Source: an uncultured Bacteroidales bacterium
GTDB lineage: Bacteria; Bacteroidota; Bacteroidia; Bacteroidales; Bacteroidaceae
Direction of reading: 5' to 3'
Assembly: GCA_902799355.1 (NCBI GenBank)
Contig: CADCAG010000029.1
Coordinates: 1 to 47,796, forward strand
Length of the DNA: 47,796 bases
In this document: positions 8,371 through 16,790 of the stretch, one piece after another
Layout of the letters: the number at the start of each line of letters is the position of its first letter
Numbering within the stretch: position 1 is the first letter of the stretch
Program-made: the position numbers and the translations under genes
Notes under the pieces: model-generated
The model's input: the letters and a program-made list of their open reading frames with translations, nothing else
What the model was told of the DNA's origin: nothing
The model's database searches: none

Positions 8371-8770
8371 TGACACCCGACTGTCGCCCCACTTCCGCCT
8401 AGGCGAGTTTCTTAACCTGAGCAAGTACCCCGACAACAAGCCCACCATGCAGCACGTGGCGAACATGACCTATGGATGCCTGCTGCTCCTGGAGCCCGCC
8501 CGCCAACTTGTCGGCCCCATCATCATCAATTCTGGCTACCGCAACCCCCGCGTCAACAGCCTCGTTGGTGGCGTTAAGAGCTCGCAACACCTGCAGGGCC
8601 AAGCTGCCGACATCCGCCCTCGCGACCCCAAGCAGTTCCAGCGCCTTATCGACTTCCTTCGCGCCAGCCCCTATACCGACCAGCTCCTGACTGGCAACGG
8701 CTGGCTCCACATCTCGTGGAATCCCTTCGGCAAGCCCAGACATTATGTCAGGATAGGGTATTACAAATAA
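8351..8770 (+). CDS. M15-family peptidoglycan peptidase (endolysin-like)
   Basis: A 139-residue protein of the peptidase M15 (D-Ala-D-Ala carboxypeptidase / M15_3) family. The zinc site is visible: INSGYRNPRVN, then SSQHLQGQAADI with His80 and Asp87, and WLHISW with His120. N-terminal residues 11-35 carry the usual FRLGEFLNLSKYPDNKP segment. No signal peptide is present, as in phage endolysins that depend on a holin. It is likely to cut peptide stems of peptidoglycan. A collapsed partial copy of the gene lies at 11169-11266. The codon use is strikingly GC-rich compared with the restriction genes to the left. Confidence 0.85.
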   Translation: MENTQLNDTRLSPHFRLGEFLNLSKYPDNKPTMQHVANMTYGCLLLLEPARQLVGPIIINSGYRNPRVNSLVGGVKSSQHLQGQAADIRPRDPKQFQRLIDFLRASPYTDQLLTGNGWLHISWNPFGKPRHYVRIGYYK

Positions 8771-8773
8771 CAA

Positions 8774-8806
8774 GAGTGCACAGCGGAATTTTCCCGTTGT
8801 GCACTC
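8774..8806 (+). terminator. Hairpin after the M15 peptidase gene
   Basis: GAGTGCACA (8774-8782) pairs with TGTGCACTC (8798-8806), with further inner pairing (CGG...CCG, GGAA/TTCC). There is no clean T-run, so it could act with the dyad in the inverted repeat that follows. Confidence 0.5.
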
Positions 8807-8816
8807 GACCTTCCAG

Positions 8817-8874
8817 AAAGTGGATCATTGAGATTGCGAAGCCACACTCTGACCTTGGTCAGAGAACTGACCCG
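8817..8874. repeat. Left arm of a 58-bp inverted repeat
   Basis: The arm starts AAAGTGGATCA and ends ACCCG. It matches the reverse complement of 10570-10627 at 54 of 58 positions. Inside is an 18-bp dyad, CTCTGACC-TT-GGTCAGAG (8847-8864). The arms bracket two leftward lipoprotein genes. Confidence 0.85.
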
Positions 8875-8890
8875 CCTTTTCTACTATAGA

Positions 8891-9661
8891 TTATTCTCCA
8901 AGTATTGATAAAACCTCATTTGGAATCTCAATATCTTGAGAAAATGCTCTCCTTAATGCATTTGAATTTGGATTGTATTTAAAATATGTCACCATTGTAT
9001 ATTTTGAACCGGATATAGTAGTAAGACCCCAAACTATAACGTTTTGGGCAAGATTTTTATCCATAGCATCGATGAGGTAGTAATTGTCATTATCGTCTTT
9101 GTATATAGGTTGATAGCGTTCTAATAGAAAATAGCCAATTGGAGTATAATCTGATTTTGACGCAATGACATTTATGCCGTTTAATGCATTGTTCTTAAAG
9201 ATGTATTGAACCAAAGCGACACTCGTTCCATTCGTGTATTCATAATATAAATAGTCACTACTTGAGCTAGACCCCTTGGTATGTGTTTCTGCTGCACTGA
9301 TGGCACTTGTTGATGCTCCCCAGTTTAATAACGGTGTATCATAGCAATTGTATTTCGGAATAACTGTTACAGAGCATTTGCCCATAGAATTACCATTGCT
9401 GACTAGAATATTTGTACTGCCGACATGATTTGCTGTTACCAATCCTTTTGAATCAACTTTGGCTACAAATTCATTTTCAGATGACCAACTGGTCGCTCCA
9501 GAGGCAGATAACTGCTGAGTTCCTTCGTAATACAAATTCACACTTGATGGGTTAACGCTTAAAGTAGTAGGAGAGTCATCACTCTTGTCATCACCACAGG
9601 AAGCTAATACTGCACCCATTACACACATCAGGATAATTCCACAAAAACTTGCTTTTTTCAT
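8891..9661 (-). CDS. Lipoprotein with a BIG2-like immunoglobulin domain
   Basis: A 256-residue exported lipoprotein: signal peptide MKKASFCGIILMCVMGAVLASC with the lipid-attached Cys at 22, followed by acidic DDKSDD, often seen in surface-exposed Bacteroidetes lipoproteins. Residues about 32-100 form a bacterial Ig-like group 2 domain (LSVNPSSVNLYYEGTQQLSAS, then SKGLVTANHVGSTNILVS). The C-terminal ~150 residues are beta-rich with no family recognised. It shares strand and cassette with the lipoprotein gene on its right, and both lie between inverted repeats, suggesting a mobile or recombining surface-protein cassette. Ligand unknown. Confidence 0.75.
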   Translation of the reverse strand: MKKASFCGIILMCVMGAVLASCGDDKSDDSPTTLSVNPSSVNLYYEGTQQLSASGATSWSSENEFVAKVDSKGLVTANHVGSTNILVSNGNSMGKCSVTVIPKYNCYDTPLLNWGASTSAISAAETHTKGSSSSSDYLYYEYTNGTSVALVQYIFKNNALNGINVIASKSDYTPIGYFLLERYQPIYKDDNDNYYLIDAMDKNLAQNVIVWGLTTISGSKYTMVTYFKYNPNSNALRRAFSQDIEIPNEVLSILGE

Positions 9662-9694
9662 AATTGTTTTATTTTTAGGTTAAACATTAAGTAA

Positions 9695-10072
9695 TTAGTT
9701 TCGACAATCGATAGTCACAGTTCCTGCATTATTTAAGAATACTTCATTAACCTTAGGATTTCCTTTATAATGGTATTCTAAGGCCTCTTTCACCTTACTA
9801 TACGAGGCACCTGAACTATATTTCTTTTTCACAACAATCAATCGCCCTATAATTGAAACTGTATATTTCCCATCAGAGGAGTCGCTAGAATTAACTCCTC
9901 CACTGCTATAACTCCCTAATTTGTTGACATAATAATCTGTTTTTTGAAACAAAGATGAGAATTCTGCGTAGACAGAACTTTGTTCATCATCATTGTCTTT
10001 ACTACACGAAACGAAACTACTACATATCAACAATAGCATTAGACTTGAAAAAATTAATCTATGATTATTCAT
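9695..10072 (-). CDS. Small lipoprotein of unknown function
   Basis: A 125-residue protein from the ATG at 10072, with signal peptide MNNHRLIFSSLMLLLICSSFVSC and an acidic KDNDDEQSS segment after the lipid-attached cysteine. The mature part is about 100 residues of mixed strand and helix (YTVSIIGRLIVVKKKYSSGASYSKVKEALEYHY). I do not recognise it. An upstream in-frame start adds 14 residues in front of the signal peptide and is unlikely. It is 33 bases upstream of the BIG2 lipoprotein gene and was probably transcribed with it, perhaps from the promoter at 10400-10370, which would leave a leader of about 290 bases. Confidence 0.6.
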   Translation of the reverse strand: MNNHRLIFSSLMLLLICSSFVSCSKDNDDEQSSVYAEFSSLFQKTDYYVNKLGSYSSGGVNSSDSSDGKYTVSIIGRLIVVKKKYSSGASYSKVKEALEYHYKGNPKVNEVFLNNAGTVTIDCRN

Positions 10073-10369
10073 TCTATAATCGTTTAAGTTATTATTATTG
10101 GTATAAACACACAAAAGAAAACGTGGACAATTTACTTCGTCTACGTCATTCGGGTATCGCCAAACACCTTACAATCTTAAACGAGTAAATGCCCACGCCA
10201 TCTGGCGTGAACTCCTACTTCAGTTCTTGATTGTGATTTATGAAATTTGGCGAATTTCGAATGACAAGAATCTAAAAGTGGATATTCATCCTATATGTCC
10301 TTTTCAGTTATTTCATTCAGCCCATAGGCATCACAGTTTTATTTGGTTCAACATTTTTGAATTCAATGG

Positions 10370-10400
10370 CAAAGATAGCAAAATTATTAATACAAACAAA
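10370..10400 (-). promoter_or_regulatory. Leftward promoter upstream of the lipoprotein pair
   Basis: On the minus strand TTTG (10400-10397), 19 bases, TATCTTTG (10377-10370). The nearest gene start is 10072. The intervening ~290 bases hold only very short frames, a CACGCCA/TGGCGTG hairpin (10194-10209) and a 22-codon open stretch (10214-10146) that may be the tail of a lost gene. Confidence 0.45.
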
Positions 10401-10478
10401 GAAGAATGCGACTTTTTTCAAAAAAACATAATAAAAAGGAATACCCTATGGGAGCATCAGCAAATAAGTCGGGGAATA

Positions 10479-10511
10479 CTTGCATATATCACAAATTATT
10501 TCGTATATTTG
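10479..10511 (+). promoter_or_regulatory. Rightward promoter, same type as the lysis-cassette promoter
   Basis: CTTG (10479-10482), 21 bases, TATATTTG (10504-10511). The spacer begins CATATATCAC, close to the CATATCTCG spacer of the promoters at 7929 and 11104. The next ATG is only 6 bases after the box. Confidence 0.5.
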
Positions 10512-10516
10512 CAGAC

Positions 10517-10585
10517 ATGAAACGGGAAGTCTTTGAAAGACAAAAAGCTTTTGCAGGTGAACAAAAATTCGGGTCGGTTCTCTGA
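10517..10585 (+). pseudogene. 22-codon stub ending in the inverted repeat
   Basis: An ATG at 10517 opens MKREVFERQKAFAGEQKF and stops at TGA 10583-10585, inside the right repeat arm. It sits right behind a good promoter and reads like the N terminus of a real protein cut short by the repeat. No family recognised; it might instead be a genuine leaderless micro-gene. Confidence 0.3.
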
Positions 10586-10627
10586 CCGAGGTCAGAGTGT
10601 GGCTTCGCAATCTCCCTGATCCACTTT
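10570..10627. repeat. Right arm of the 58-bp inverted repeat
   Basis: Reverse complement of 8817-8874 with four mismatches. The inner dyad CTCTGACC-GA-GGTCAGAG is at 10580-10597; the mismatch in its loop leaves the stem intact, so the dyad is conserved in both arms. Confidence 0.85.
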
Positions 10628-10645
10628 TTAGAGAATAAAAACAGG

Positions 10646-10674
10646 AAACGGAAGTCAATCAGCTTCCGTTTTTC
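10646..10674. terminator. Hairpin terminator next to the right repeat arm
   Basis: AAACGGAAG pairs with CTTCCGTTT across an 8-base loop and five T residues follow on the + strand. It ends rightward transcription from 10511 and lies downstream of the leftward toxin stub, so it may serve both. Confidence 0.65.
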
Positions 10675-10718
10675 GTGTGGTTTTTGAAATAAATCAGCAA
10701 AGAAACTCTATCATTGCA

Positions 10719-10772
10719 TTACTTAATCCTTAAGTACTCTTCGCGTGCCTGTTTAGTAAACTGTAGTTGCAT
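10719..10772 (-). pseudogene. Truncated RelE/ParE-type toxin (17 codons)
   Basis: ATG at 10772 opens MQLQFTKQAREEYLRIK and ends at TAA (10719-10721). The FTKQAREEYLRI start is the standard N terminus of RelE/ParE-superfamily toxins, which normally run to about 90-100 residues. The start overlaps the 3' end of the 93-aa gene by 20 bases, the usual antitoxin-toxin overlap. The rest of the toxin is missing; a terminator follows soon after. Interpreted as a degraded toxin. Confidence 0.5.
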
Positions 10773-11034
10773 ATCGGTTTACAATAGACTGAGCATCAAG
10801 CATTACCTGCTCCCACGAGACCCCATGATTATTATCCATTTCCTCCTCTGCCCGGTCAATGCGGGCATTCATTTCTTCATTGTTGCTCGGGCCGACAAGA
10901 GGCATTCCAGGCCAGCTATCAATATTGTAACCCATAGAAGACACATCATTACGTACAGCAGCGCCAGCTGGTTCTGCAGCCATCTTGATGCATTCCTCTT
11001 CATTAATATGAGACTTCTTTTCTTCGTCCTTCAT
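10753..11034 (-). CDS. RelB/Phd-like antitoxin, now an orphan
   Basis: A 93-residue, acidic, mainly helical protein. The C-terminal part (NARIDRAEEEMDNNHGVSWEQVMLDAQSIVNRY) has the shape of an antitoxin tail, a helix followed by a Gly-Val-Ser turn and a second helix, as in RelB-like proteins of Bacteroidetes. A strong leftward promoter lies just upstream, and a 17-codon toxin start overlaps its end. N-terminal residues 1-50 are not recognised as a DNA-binding fold, so the assignment rests mainly on the C terminus and on the overlapping toxin stub. With the toxin destroyed, the antitoxin may still regulate itself or neutralise related toxins elsewhere. Confidence 0.5.
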   Translation of the reverse strand: MKDEEKKSHINEEECIKMAAEPAGAAVRNDVSSMGYNIDSWPGMPLVGPSNNEEMNARIDRAEEEMDNNHGVSWEQVMLDAQSIVNRYATTVY

Positions 11035-11056
11035 AACTACAATGTTTCTTTGCCTG

Positions 11057-11087
11057 CAAAGATAATAATTAATTACAAGATGACAAA
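11057..11087 (-). promoter_or_regulatory. Promoter of the antitoxin gene
   Basis: On the minus strand TTTG (11087-11084), 19 bases, TATCTTTG (11064-11057); the ATG at 11034 is 22 bases downstream. It is back to back with the rightward remnant promoter at 11104-11135. Confidence 0.65.
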
Positions 11088-11103
11088 GATAACGACCGAA
11101 AAA

Positions 11104-11135
11104 GTTGCATATCTCGCCAATTTTTTGTATCTTTG
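11104..11135 (+). promoter_or_regulatory. Remnant copy of the lysis-cassette promoter
   Basis: GTTG (11104-11107), 20 bases, TATCTTTG (11128-11135). The spacer CATATCTCG and the downstream leader (AATTAACCCTA..TTATTAACCATTAAA) match the leader of the cassette at 7929-8035. It now drives no intact gene. Confidence 0.6.
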
Positions 11136-11168
11136 TACTTGAGAATTAACCCTAATTATTAACCATTA

Positions 11169-11266
11169 AACACACAACTTAATGACACCAGACTGTCGCC
11201 CCACTTCCGCCTAGGCGAGTTTCTTAATCTCGGCAAGTATTCCGACAACAAGCCCACCATGCAGCA
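11169..11266 (+). pseudogene. 5' fragment of an M15 peptidase gene
   Basis: This stretch matches bases 8358-8455 of the intact M15 gene at about 92 of 98 positions and then stops abruptly. The ATG is missing: the leader joins directly to the second to third codon across a short AAACACAC word present at both original sites. The fragment therefore cannot be translated as M15. Its right end is fused tail to tail with the truncated GH5 gene. Confidence 0.8.
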
Positions 11267-11498
11267 GCTCGTTGGCGGGCGACTGTCCCCAGCTCTTCTC
11301 ATATTCTTCCAGCGGAGCGCCAGGCTGGATGTCTGTGTCGAAGCAGTCCATATCGTTGCCCAGACACCATCCGGCAGTCATCTTCTTCACTGCCTCAGCG
11401 GCCGTCTCCGGTTCTTGCTTCACCTCTTGCTTGGTGCCGCAACTGGTGGCGCATAGCATCAAGGCCAATGCCGCCAGCATAGTGATAGTTTGTTTCAT
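11267..11498 (-). pseudogene. Truncated GH5 glycosidase lipoprotein (N-terminal fragment)
   Basis: The frame opens at 11498 with a lipoprotein signal peptide (MKQTITMLAALALMLCATSC) and then AAEAVKKMTAGWCLGNDMD and EKSWGQSPANE. These are the beginning of a GH5 catalytic domain; compare AVKNMGLGWNLGNALDA and ESCWGQSTTT in the bifunctional enzyme upstream. After about 77 codons the frame runs into the antisense of the M15 fragment and stops at 11211, so the catalytic residues are gone. It begins 10 bases after the GH26-GH5 gene and was once the last gene of that operon, probably a second mannanase or glucanase. Confidence 0.75.
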
Positions 11499-11508
11499 GG
11501 TTGTTTAC

Positions 11509-14178
11509 TTAGTATAAATAAATTTCTTTCCGTTCTTTATGTAGAGGCATTTCCAGAATCTCAATACCCGTTGCATAGTTGACATCAGTCAGATAGCAGC
11601 CCCAGCTGGCCGATGTGTCGAGCGTGCAAGGTTCTTTTGTGCCGTCCTGTTTGATGAGGTAGACACTCTTGATCTTGATGCTGCCCTTGTCGGCTATGTT
11701 CCATTGCAGGTTGATCTTGTCGATGTTTGTATAGCTTGCAAAAGCTAGAGTAGGCGTTTTAGTGGTGATGGCGACAGCCTTTTCTGGGGTACCATATACT
11801 TTGAACGACAGAGAACCGCTTGCAGGCTTCTCTTCCAACTCAACCTTGATGCCACGATATTTCGTTTTGTCGAAATTGCCCTTGAAAATGTTCAGTTCGC
11901 CCCATTGGTCGGTATAGTTGACTGTGGCTGAGGTTATTTCTCCTCCGTTGAAGTCTTTAGCATCAGGCAGGGTGGGGTTGTAGTCGCTACCATGATAGGC
12001 CTGGAGCAAGGTCAGTGCCAAATCGGGCTGTGTAAATGCAGGGAATGAACGTGCCGCCCCGTCTGTCAGTCCCATCCAATAGAAGGTGGCAATATCGTTC
12101 TGCTTCATGGTCTTCACCATGTAATCGCAGAACTGGAACATCAGTTCTTTGCGAACATCATAATCTGTCTTGCCTTCACCAGCATCAACATTGCTAGTCC
12201 CCCATTCACCGATGATGACTGGCGCACCCTTGCTGGCGAGATGGGTCTTCAAGTTGGTAATCCATGCATCAATCTCGCTCTTGATGTCGTTGATGGTCCT
12301 GTTATTCTTGCTATTGTCGACCAATGATGGATAGTTGTGTACCTCGAAGATGATATGGTCCGACTCACCTGTGGGAACGTTCAGGTTCTTCAGCGGGTCT
12401 TGCAACTTGTTGCTCCACGTGCCACTACCAGCTGCTGCTGCATAGGTGTTGACGATGAGGTTGCGCTGGGCATTGTTGCCTCCTGTGGCGCGCACCACGT
12501 TGACAAAACTCTGAGCATAATTGTTGATAGCTGTATAGGCCGCTGACGACTGAGCAAAGTTCCAAGAGCTCTGAGCATCGAGCATCTCGTTGTAGCCCTC
12601 GAAGAGCAGATGCTGGTCGTAGTTGCGGAACTCTTGGGCTATCTGCTGCCACAGCTTCTCATAGCGTACCTTGTTATTATTGTAGTTGGTTGCGTCGGCC
12701 TTAATCCACGACTTCCAACTGTCACTGTCGGCGCCTGTGTCGTGGTGTACGTTGACGATGCAGTAGAGTCCTTGACTGATAACATAGTCAACAACTTCGT
12801 GTACACGATTCATCCACGCTTCATCCACATTTCCGTCAATATCCATGTGGTTATACCATGTTACAGGTACGCGGATGGCACCAAATCCAGCCTCCTTCAT
12901 CATTCTTGGAAGATCGGCAGTGGTGGTACTCTGTCCCCAGCAGCTCTCTGAATTAACGTCCTGCTGTCCCCAATAGTTAGCTTGTGCTGGATCGTGGTAT
13001 TGCTGGATGTTTGCATCCAAAGCATTGCCAAGGTTCCAGCCCAGTCCCATGTTCTTTACTGCTTCTGACGCTATCTCGAAGGTGGCTGTCGTGTTGGGAA
13101 TATTCACTTGATCACGTGTGATGACGTTGGCATTGGTCAGAGCATTTTCCCACCAAGCATTGTTAGGTAGTGAGCCTCCATACCAGGCCATGAAGTGCCC
13201 CCATTTGGCGCCTGCCGTCCAGCAGTCGCTGATATTTGCAAAGGGTATGTTGCCGCCAGTGACGTCGACACCACATTCGCCCAGCACAACCATTTTGTTG
13301 GGATATGTGGCCTGAATCTCAGTGAACTCCTGCTTATTTTGTTCGGCAGAATAGCCATAGAGGTCGCGAGCAACGATGTCAACATACTGATCACCAGGAT
13401 ACCAGTCTGTATCTTGGTTGTAATTAGCGCTATTGCCGTTGTAGTTTTGTGTGGTCCATATCCAGATAAGGTTCTTCACTCCCTTTTCCTGGAAATAGTT
13501 GTACATCTCTATCCATAGTTTTTTATAAATCTCAGCACCATCGTATCCCCACCAGAACCATGAGGTAGTCCATGAAGCCTGCTGCTTGGCGGTAGCGTTG
13601 CCTGCCGCTTCATGGAACGGGCGCCAAGTGGCAGCGATGCCAGCATTCTGCAGTTTCAGTACAACGGCTATCACCTTATCCATCTGCTCATAGAACCATT
13701 TGTTTTCCCATGCCCCTTCCGTAAACACATTGCTGGCACGGAAAGTAGTCTCTGAGGGCGTACATGTAACACCGCTGCCGTCTGCTCCTGGGGTGGTGGT
13801 TGCATTCAGGGGCACATTGAAGTGCCACATCAACTGAACGATACCGCCAGCATTAGCCCAATTGGTGACGGGTGTGATGTCGTTATAGTTTATCCAATTG
13901 TTTTCAGGTACATAGATATGGATGAAGTCATAGCAATTCATTGCAGGATATTTACCTGTGGCGGTATGTATTTCCTCGGCAATCTTGTTGTTCCAGTTAA
14001 CATCGGCCATGACGCTCGACACTGTCTTGCGGCCATACAAGTCGTAAAAGTACGCATACAAGTTCTTTGCTGCATCCGTCGATGCTGTCACCGGAGTTTC
14101 AGAGATGGCAGCCTTTGCCGTAATAGGCAGGCAAGCAATCATCAATACCCATAAAATAGTTTTGGTAAAGTTTTTCAT
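11509..14178 (-). CDS. Secreted bifunctional GH26-GH5 beta-mannanase/endoglucanase
   Basis: An 889-residue exported enzyme. Signal peptide 1-24; GH26 domain about 28-360 with the acid/base in WRPFHEAAG (Glu190) and the nucleophile in VVLGECG (Glu301); GH5 domain about 368-735 with GWNLGNALD, the acid/base in FEGYNEML (Glu531) and the nucleophile in IIGEWGTS (Glu658); a C-terminal beta-rich region of about 135 residues that may bind glycan. GH26 is a mannanase family; the GH5 domain may cut mannan, glucomannan or cellulose-type chains, which sequence alone does not decide. The ATG at 14178 is chosen as it opens directly on the signal peptide. The gene lies 2 bases behind a lipoprotein gene, in the mannan locus. 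Confidence 0.88.
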   Translation of the reverse strand: MKNFTKTILWVLMIACLPITAKAAISETPVTASTDAAKNLYAYFYDLYGRKTVSSVMADVNWNNKIAEEIHTATGKYPAMNCYDFIHIYVPENNWINYNDITPVTNWANAGGIVQLMWHFNVPLNATTTPGADGSGVTCTPSETTFRASNVFTEGAWENKWFYEQMDKVIAVVLKLQNAGIAATWRPFHEAAGNATAKQQASWTTSWFWWGYDGAEIYKKLWIEMYNYFQEKGVKNLIWIWTTQNYNGNSANYNQDTDWYPGDQYVDIVARDLYGYSAEQNKQEFTEIQATYPNKMVVLGECGVDVTGGNIPFANISDCWTAGAKWGHFMAWYGGSLPNNAWWENALTNANVITRDQVNIPNTTATFEIASEAVKNMGLGWNLGNALDANIQQYHDPAQANYWGQQDVNSESCWGQSTTTADLPRMMKEAGFGAIRVPVTWYNHMDIDGNVDEAWMNRVHEVVDYVISQGLYCIVNVHHDTGADSDSWKSWIKADATNYNNNKVRYEKLWQQIAQEFRNYDQHLLFEGYNEMLDAQSSWNFAQSSAAYTAINNYAQSFVNVVRATGGNNAQRNLIVNTYAAAAGSGTWSNKLQDPLKNLNVPTGESDHIIFEVHNYPSLVDNSKNNRTINDIKSEIDAWITNLKTHLASKGAPVIIGEWGTSNVDAGEGKTDYDVRKELMFQFCDYMVKTMKQNDIATFYWMGLTDGAARSFPAFTQPDLALTLLQAYHGSDYNPTLPDAKDFNGGEITSATVNYTDQWGELNIFKGNFDKTKYRGIKVELEEKPASGSLSFKVYGTPEKAVAITTKTPTLAFASYTNIDKINLQWNIADKGSIKIKSVYLIKQDGTKEPCTLDTSASWGCYLTDVNYATGIEILEMPLHKERKEIYLY

Positions 14179-14180
14179 AA

Positions 14181-14795
14181 TTATTGATATTTTGTATTGT
14201 TCTTGGTTTGTTGCAGTTGGGTCAGATACTTTTTTGTCTGTGTTCCCATGATGGTCCGATAGCGGTCTTGGCATTCTTCAGGCACAGTACCCGCCAAGCG
14301 TTGCAACTGTTCGGTATAGCGTTGCCATGCCTTACGAGTACGACCGATATTCGATTTCTTGACATCAATGTCCTTGGCATCGTCAGGCACGTTGGCTATC
14401 AGTTGCAAATAGATACTGTCGATAGCAGGCAGTACCTGCCAAGCACTGTCACCAGTGACGGTTATCTTTCCATGCAGTGTCTTGTCGAGAATGATGCTGA
14501 CATCCATCACCTCAGGCAGCGTCTTCATCCCCATACTCTTTTCCTGTTGCAACCATGCCTCGTAGCTCTTCTTGGCCCTCTTCGTGGCGTGATAAAACTC
14601 AGGGTAGTGGCGCAACACTTGGTCGACATCTTGACTACATACTGTGTCTTTAGCACTGACTGTTACAGTGTCGTAGCCGTACTGCTCCGAAGCCTCTATG
14701 AGGTCAGAGCTTGATATCTTTGTTGACTTGTTACTACCACAAGCGGCAATGAGCGTCATTAGGCAATAGAATGGTATGATATTCTTTATTTTCAT
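14181..14795 (-). CDS. Lipoprotein of unknown function in the mannan locus
   Basis: A 204-residue protein with signal peptide MKIKNIIPFYCLMTLIAAC (lipid-attached Cys at 19) and a mainly helical mature part rich in Gln, Lys and Tyr (KRAKKSYEAWLQQEKSMG, YTEQLQRLAG). A second cysteine pair (TVCSQD and EECQDRY) could form a disulfide. I do not recognise a family. It is the first gene after an internal terminator and has its own promoter; the GH26-GH5 gene begins 2 bases after it, so the two are translated together. It may help to fold, anchor or control that enzyme, which is inference from position only. Confidence 0.6.
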   Translation of the reverse strand: MKIKNIIPFYCLMTLIAACGSNKSTKISSSDLIEASEQYGYDTVTVSAKDTVCSQDVDQVLRHYPEFYHATKRAKKSYEAWLQQEKSMGMKTLPEVMDVSIILDKTLHGKITVTGDSAWQVLPAIDSIYLQLIANVPDDAKDIDVKKSNIGRTRKAWQRYTEQLQRLAGTVPEECQDRYRTIMGTQTKKYLTQLQQTKNNTKYQ

Positions 14796-14804
14796 AGTTG
14801 GTTG

Positions 14805-14836
14805 CAAAGTTACAAAACTTTTTTATAACTGCCAAG
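14805..14836 (-). promoter_or_regulatory. Internal promoter for the lipoprotein/GH26-GH5 unit
   Basis: On the minus strand CTTG (14836-14833), 20 bases, TAACTTTG (14812-14805). The ATG at 14795 is only 9 bases away, so the transcript would have almost no leader. Confidence 0.55.
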
Positions 14837-14848
14837 TGATAACGCGTA

Positions 14849-14888
14849 AATAAAGAGACGCAAACCAAATCGGATGCGTCTCTTTATT
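14849..14888 (-). terminator. Strong terminator ending the susCD transcript
   Basis: A 14-bp perfect stem (14849-14862 with 14875-14888) closes a 12-base loop, directly after the stop of the surface glycan-binding gene at 14898, and is followed by a T-rich tract on the minus strand. It separates SusCD-SGBP from the enzyme genes. Confidence 0.75.
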
Positions 14889-14897
14889 CTCAATGTG

Positions 14898-16775
14898 TTA
14901 TGGGTGAATAGTTAACTTTGTGACGCCCTTCAGATCACCTTGAATAACCAAGCCTCCATTGTTGACTGCTTCCATCATGACTGCATCGAAAGGTTGAACG
15001 AGCACCTCCTCTGTACCATTCCAGTCTGCAATAGTGTAGAGAGCAGACCATGAGCTATTGTTTATCTGAACCTGTCCGGTTGAACTCTTTTCTTTGTAGA
15101 CTTCAAATACCCAGCCGCTCTGAACTCCGATAGTTTCCAGAAGGAATTCTTTTGACAGAATGAAACGTCCAGTATCATCCCAAGTGAATCCATAGGGATA
15201 AACGATTCCAGAACCATCCATGTTCTTAATGTAGTCTGCAAGGTCTTTGGCTGCACCTGAAGCAATGAACTTGATGTATTGTAGCTGAATACCGTCACCC
15301 CAAATGACAAATCCCTTGCCACCATCGGCGAACATGGCTTCTCGCTCTTCTGCTGTCAGGTTGATAACAACGTCTTCCACACCAGCTCCTGGATAGATGT
15401 TGCCTCCATCGCCATAGGGAAGTGAGATGTCACTAAATGGTGTGCTCCAGTCGCCCATGCGGAGATTGAATGCTGGATTATCGCTAATCTGCTTGAAGTG
15501 GAATGTCAATTCGCCTGCACCAGAAATTGCCTCCTGGAACTTCGTCCACTTGTCACCATCCCAGTTGAATACTCCGAAGTTGCTCCATCCAGTGAGATCC
15601 TCTTTACCCATCCAGATAACACCTGTCAGCTTACGAACCTCGATAATTGCATCTGCGGTAATGTAGGCATTCTGTGTCAGGACAACCTTACCATCGGTCA
15701 TGCCTTCGGGTACGGTGAAGGTCAGTGTGTTGCCATTGATGTCGTAATCAATGATATCACCGATGCCTGGCAGGTTGACACCAATCACGCGGTCAAAGTT
15801 CTCACCAGTCATTGTAACAACGTCACCCTCAACCAAGTCCTTGTCAGGTGTGACACTGGTAATCTTAATAGTAGGAACTGCAAACTCAGGAGTAGAGATT
15901 GCTGCACCAGAGTAGAGCAAGAGCGACAGTGTACCAGACTTACACTCAGCAGGTACGGTAGCTGTGATTGTCTTGTTATCGTCAGAAATGGTAAACTCTG
16001 CAGAGACACCACCTGGGAACAGAACGCTTTCAACAGTATGAAGGTTGTTACCTGTGATTTGAATCTTTTCGCCAAAGTCAGCATTTGGAGTAATACTGTT
16101 AACAGAAGCTGTCAGCACTTCAGCAGGCTCCTTGAACTCAAGTTCCCAGTCTGCACCATCGTTCATGGTAATAACACCCGACTCTGCAGCCAGGGGAACA
16201 AGCAAGCGAACCTCCTTGCGAGAAACATAGGTAAAGTCCTCAGCAGCAACGGGAGCACCAGCAACACCAGAGGTAAAGATGACTTCTGCGATGTTGTAGA
16301 CATAGTCACCCTTGATGCTAATCTCGTCACCGGCATTCAAACCAGTGAGGGGAGAGATAGAAGTAACAGTGATTGCCTCTTTGAATGTCAGAGTACCTTC
16401 TGATGTGATGGTTTCATTGCCAGCAACCAACTTAATTTTACCAGGAACGGTCTCTTCTGGAATATTGACATAGATATTCTCATTGTCAACAGAGTTGAAG
16501 TTCGCTTTTTCTACTTCAGCACCTGCAATCTGGATAGTCTTGCCACCACGCTCCAGCGTTCCGCCAGCAAATACCACCTTATCAACAGCAGTGAGATTGG
16601 TACCAGTAATACGAATCTCCTGAGAGCGAGTGTTGGGTGAAGGCCCAAAGGCTAGCAGGTTTACGCCCGATTTGTTATATGGGTTGGTATCGTAATCATC
16701 CTCACTGCACGCTGTCAGGGATAGCCCAACAAGGGCTACCACAGACAGTGCGAAAATATTATATATTTTTTTCAT
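14898..16775 (-). CDS. Surface glycan-binding lipoprotein with IPT/TIG repeats
   Basis: A 625-residue lipoprotein (signal peptide ending LSLTAC, Cys 23, followed by acidic SEDDYD, an outer-surface signature). Four IPT/TIG-like Ig repeats follow, recognisable by ITSVTPDKDLVEGDVVTMTG-type starts and VxFxGG turns. From about residue 385 comes a different C-terminal region (VIWMGKEDLTGWSNFGVFNW...) that resembles the ligand-binding end of SusE/F- or SGBP-type proteins. Several exposed tryptophans there could stack on mannan. It is the fourth gene of the susCD operon, and the strong terminator follows. Ligand is inferred from the locus. Confidence 0.78.
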   Translation of the reverse strand: MKKIYNIFALSVVALVGLSLTACSEDDYDTNPYNKSGVNLLAFGPSPNTRSQEIRITGTNLTAVDKVVFAGGTLERGGKTIQIAGAEVEKANFNSVDNENIYVNIPEETVPGKIKLVAGNETITSEGTLTFKEAITVTSISPLTGLNAGDEISIKGDYVYNIAEVIFTSGVAGAPVAAEDFTYVSRKEVRLLVPLAAESGVITMNDGADWELEFKEPAEVLTASVNSITPNADFGEKIQITGNNLHTVESVLFPGGVSAEFTISDDNKTITATVPAECKSGTLSLLLYSGAAISTPEFAVPTIKITSVTPDKDLVEGDVVTMTGENFDRVIGVNLPGIGDIIDYDINGNTLTFTVPEGMTDGKVVLTQNAYITADAIIEVRKLTGVIWMGKEDLTGWSNFGVFNWDGDKWTKFQEAISGAGELTFHFKQISDNPAFNLRMGDWSTPFSDISLPYGDGGNIYPGAGVEDVVINLTAEEREAMFADGGKGFVIWGDGIQLQYIKFIASGAAKDLADYIKNMDGSGIVYPYGFTWDDTGRFILSKEFLLETIGVQSGWVFEVYKEKSSTGQVQINNSSWSALYTIADWNGTEEVLVQPFDAVMMEAVNNGGLVIQGDLKGVTKLTIHP

Positions 16776-16790
16776 ACGACTTGTACTTTA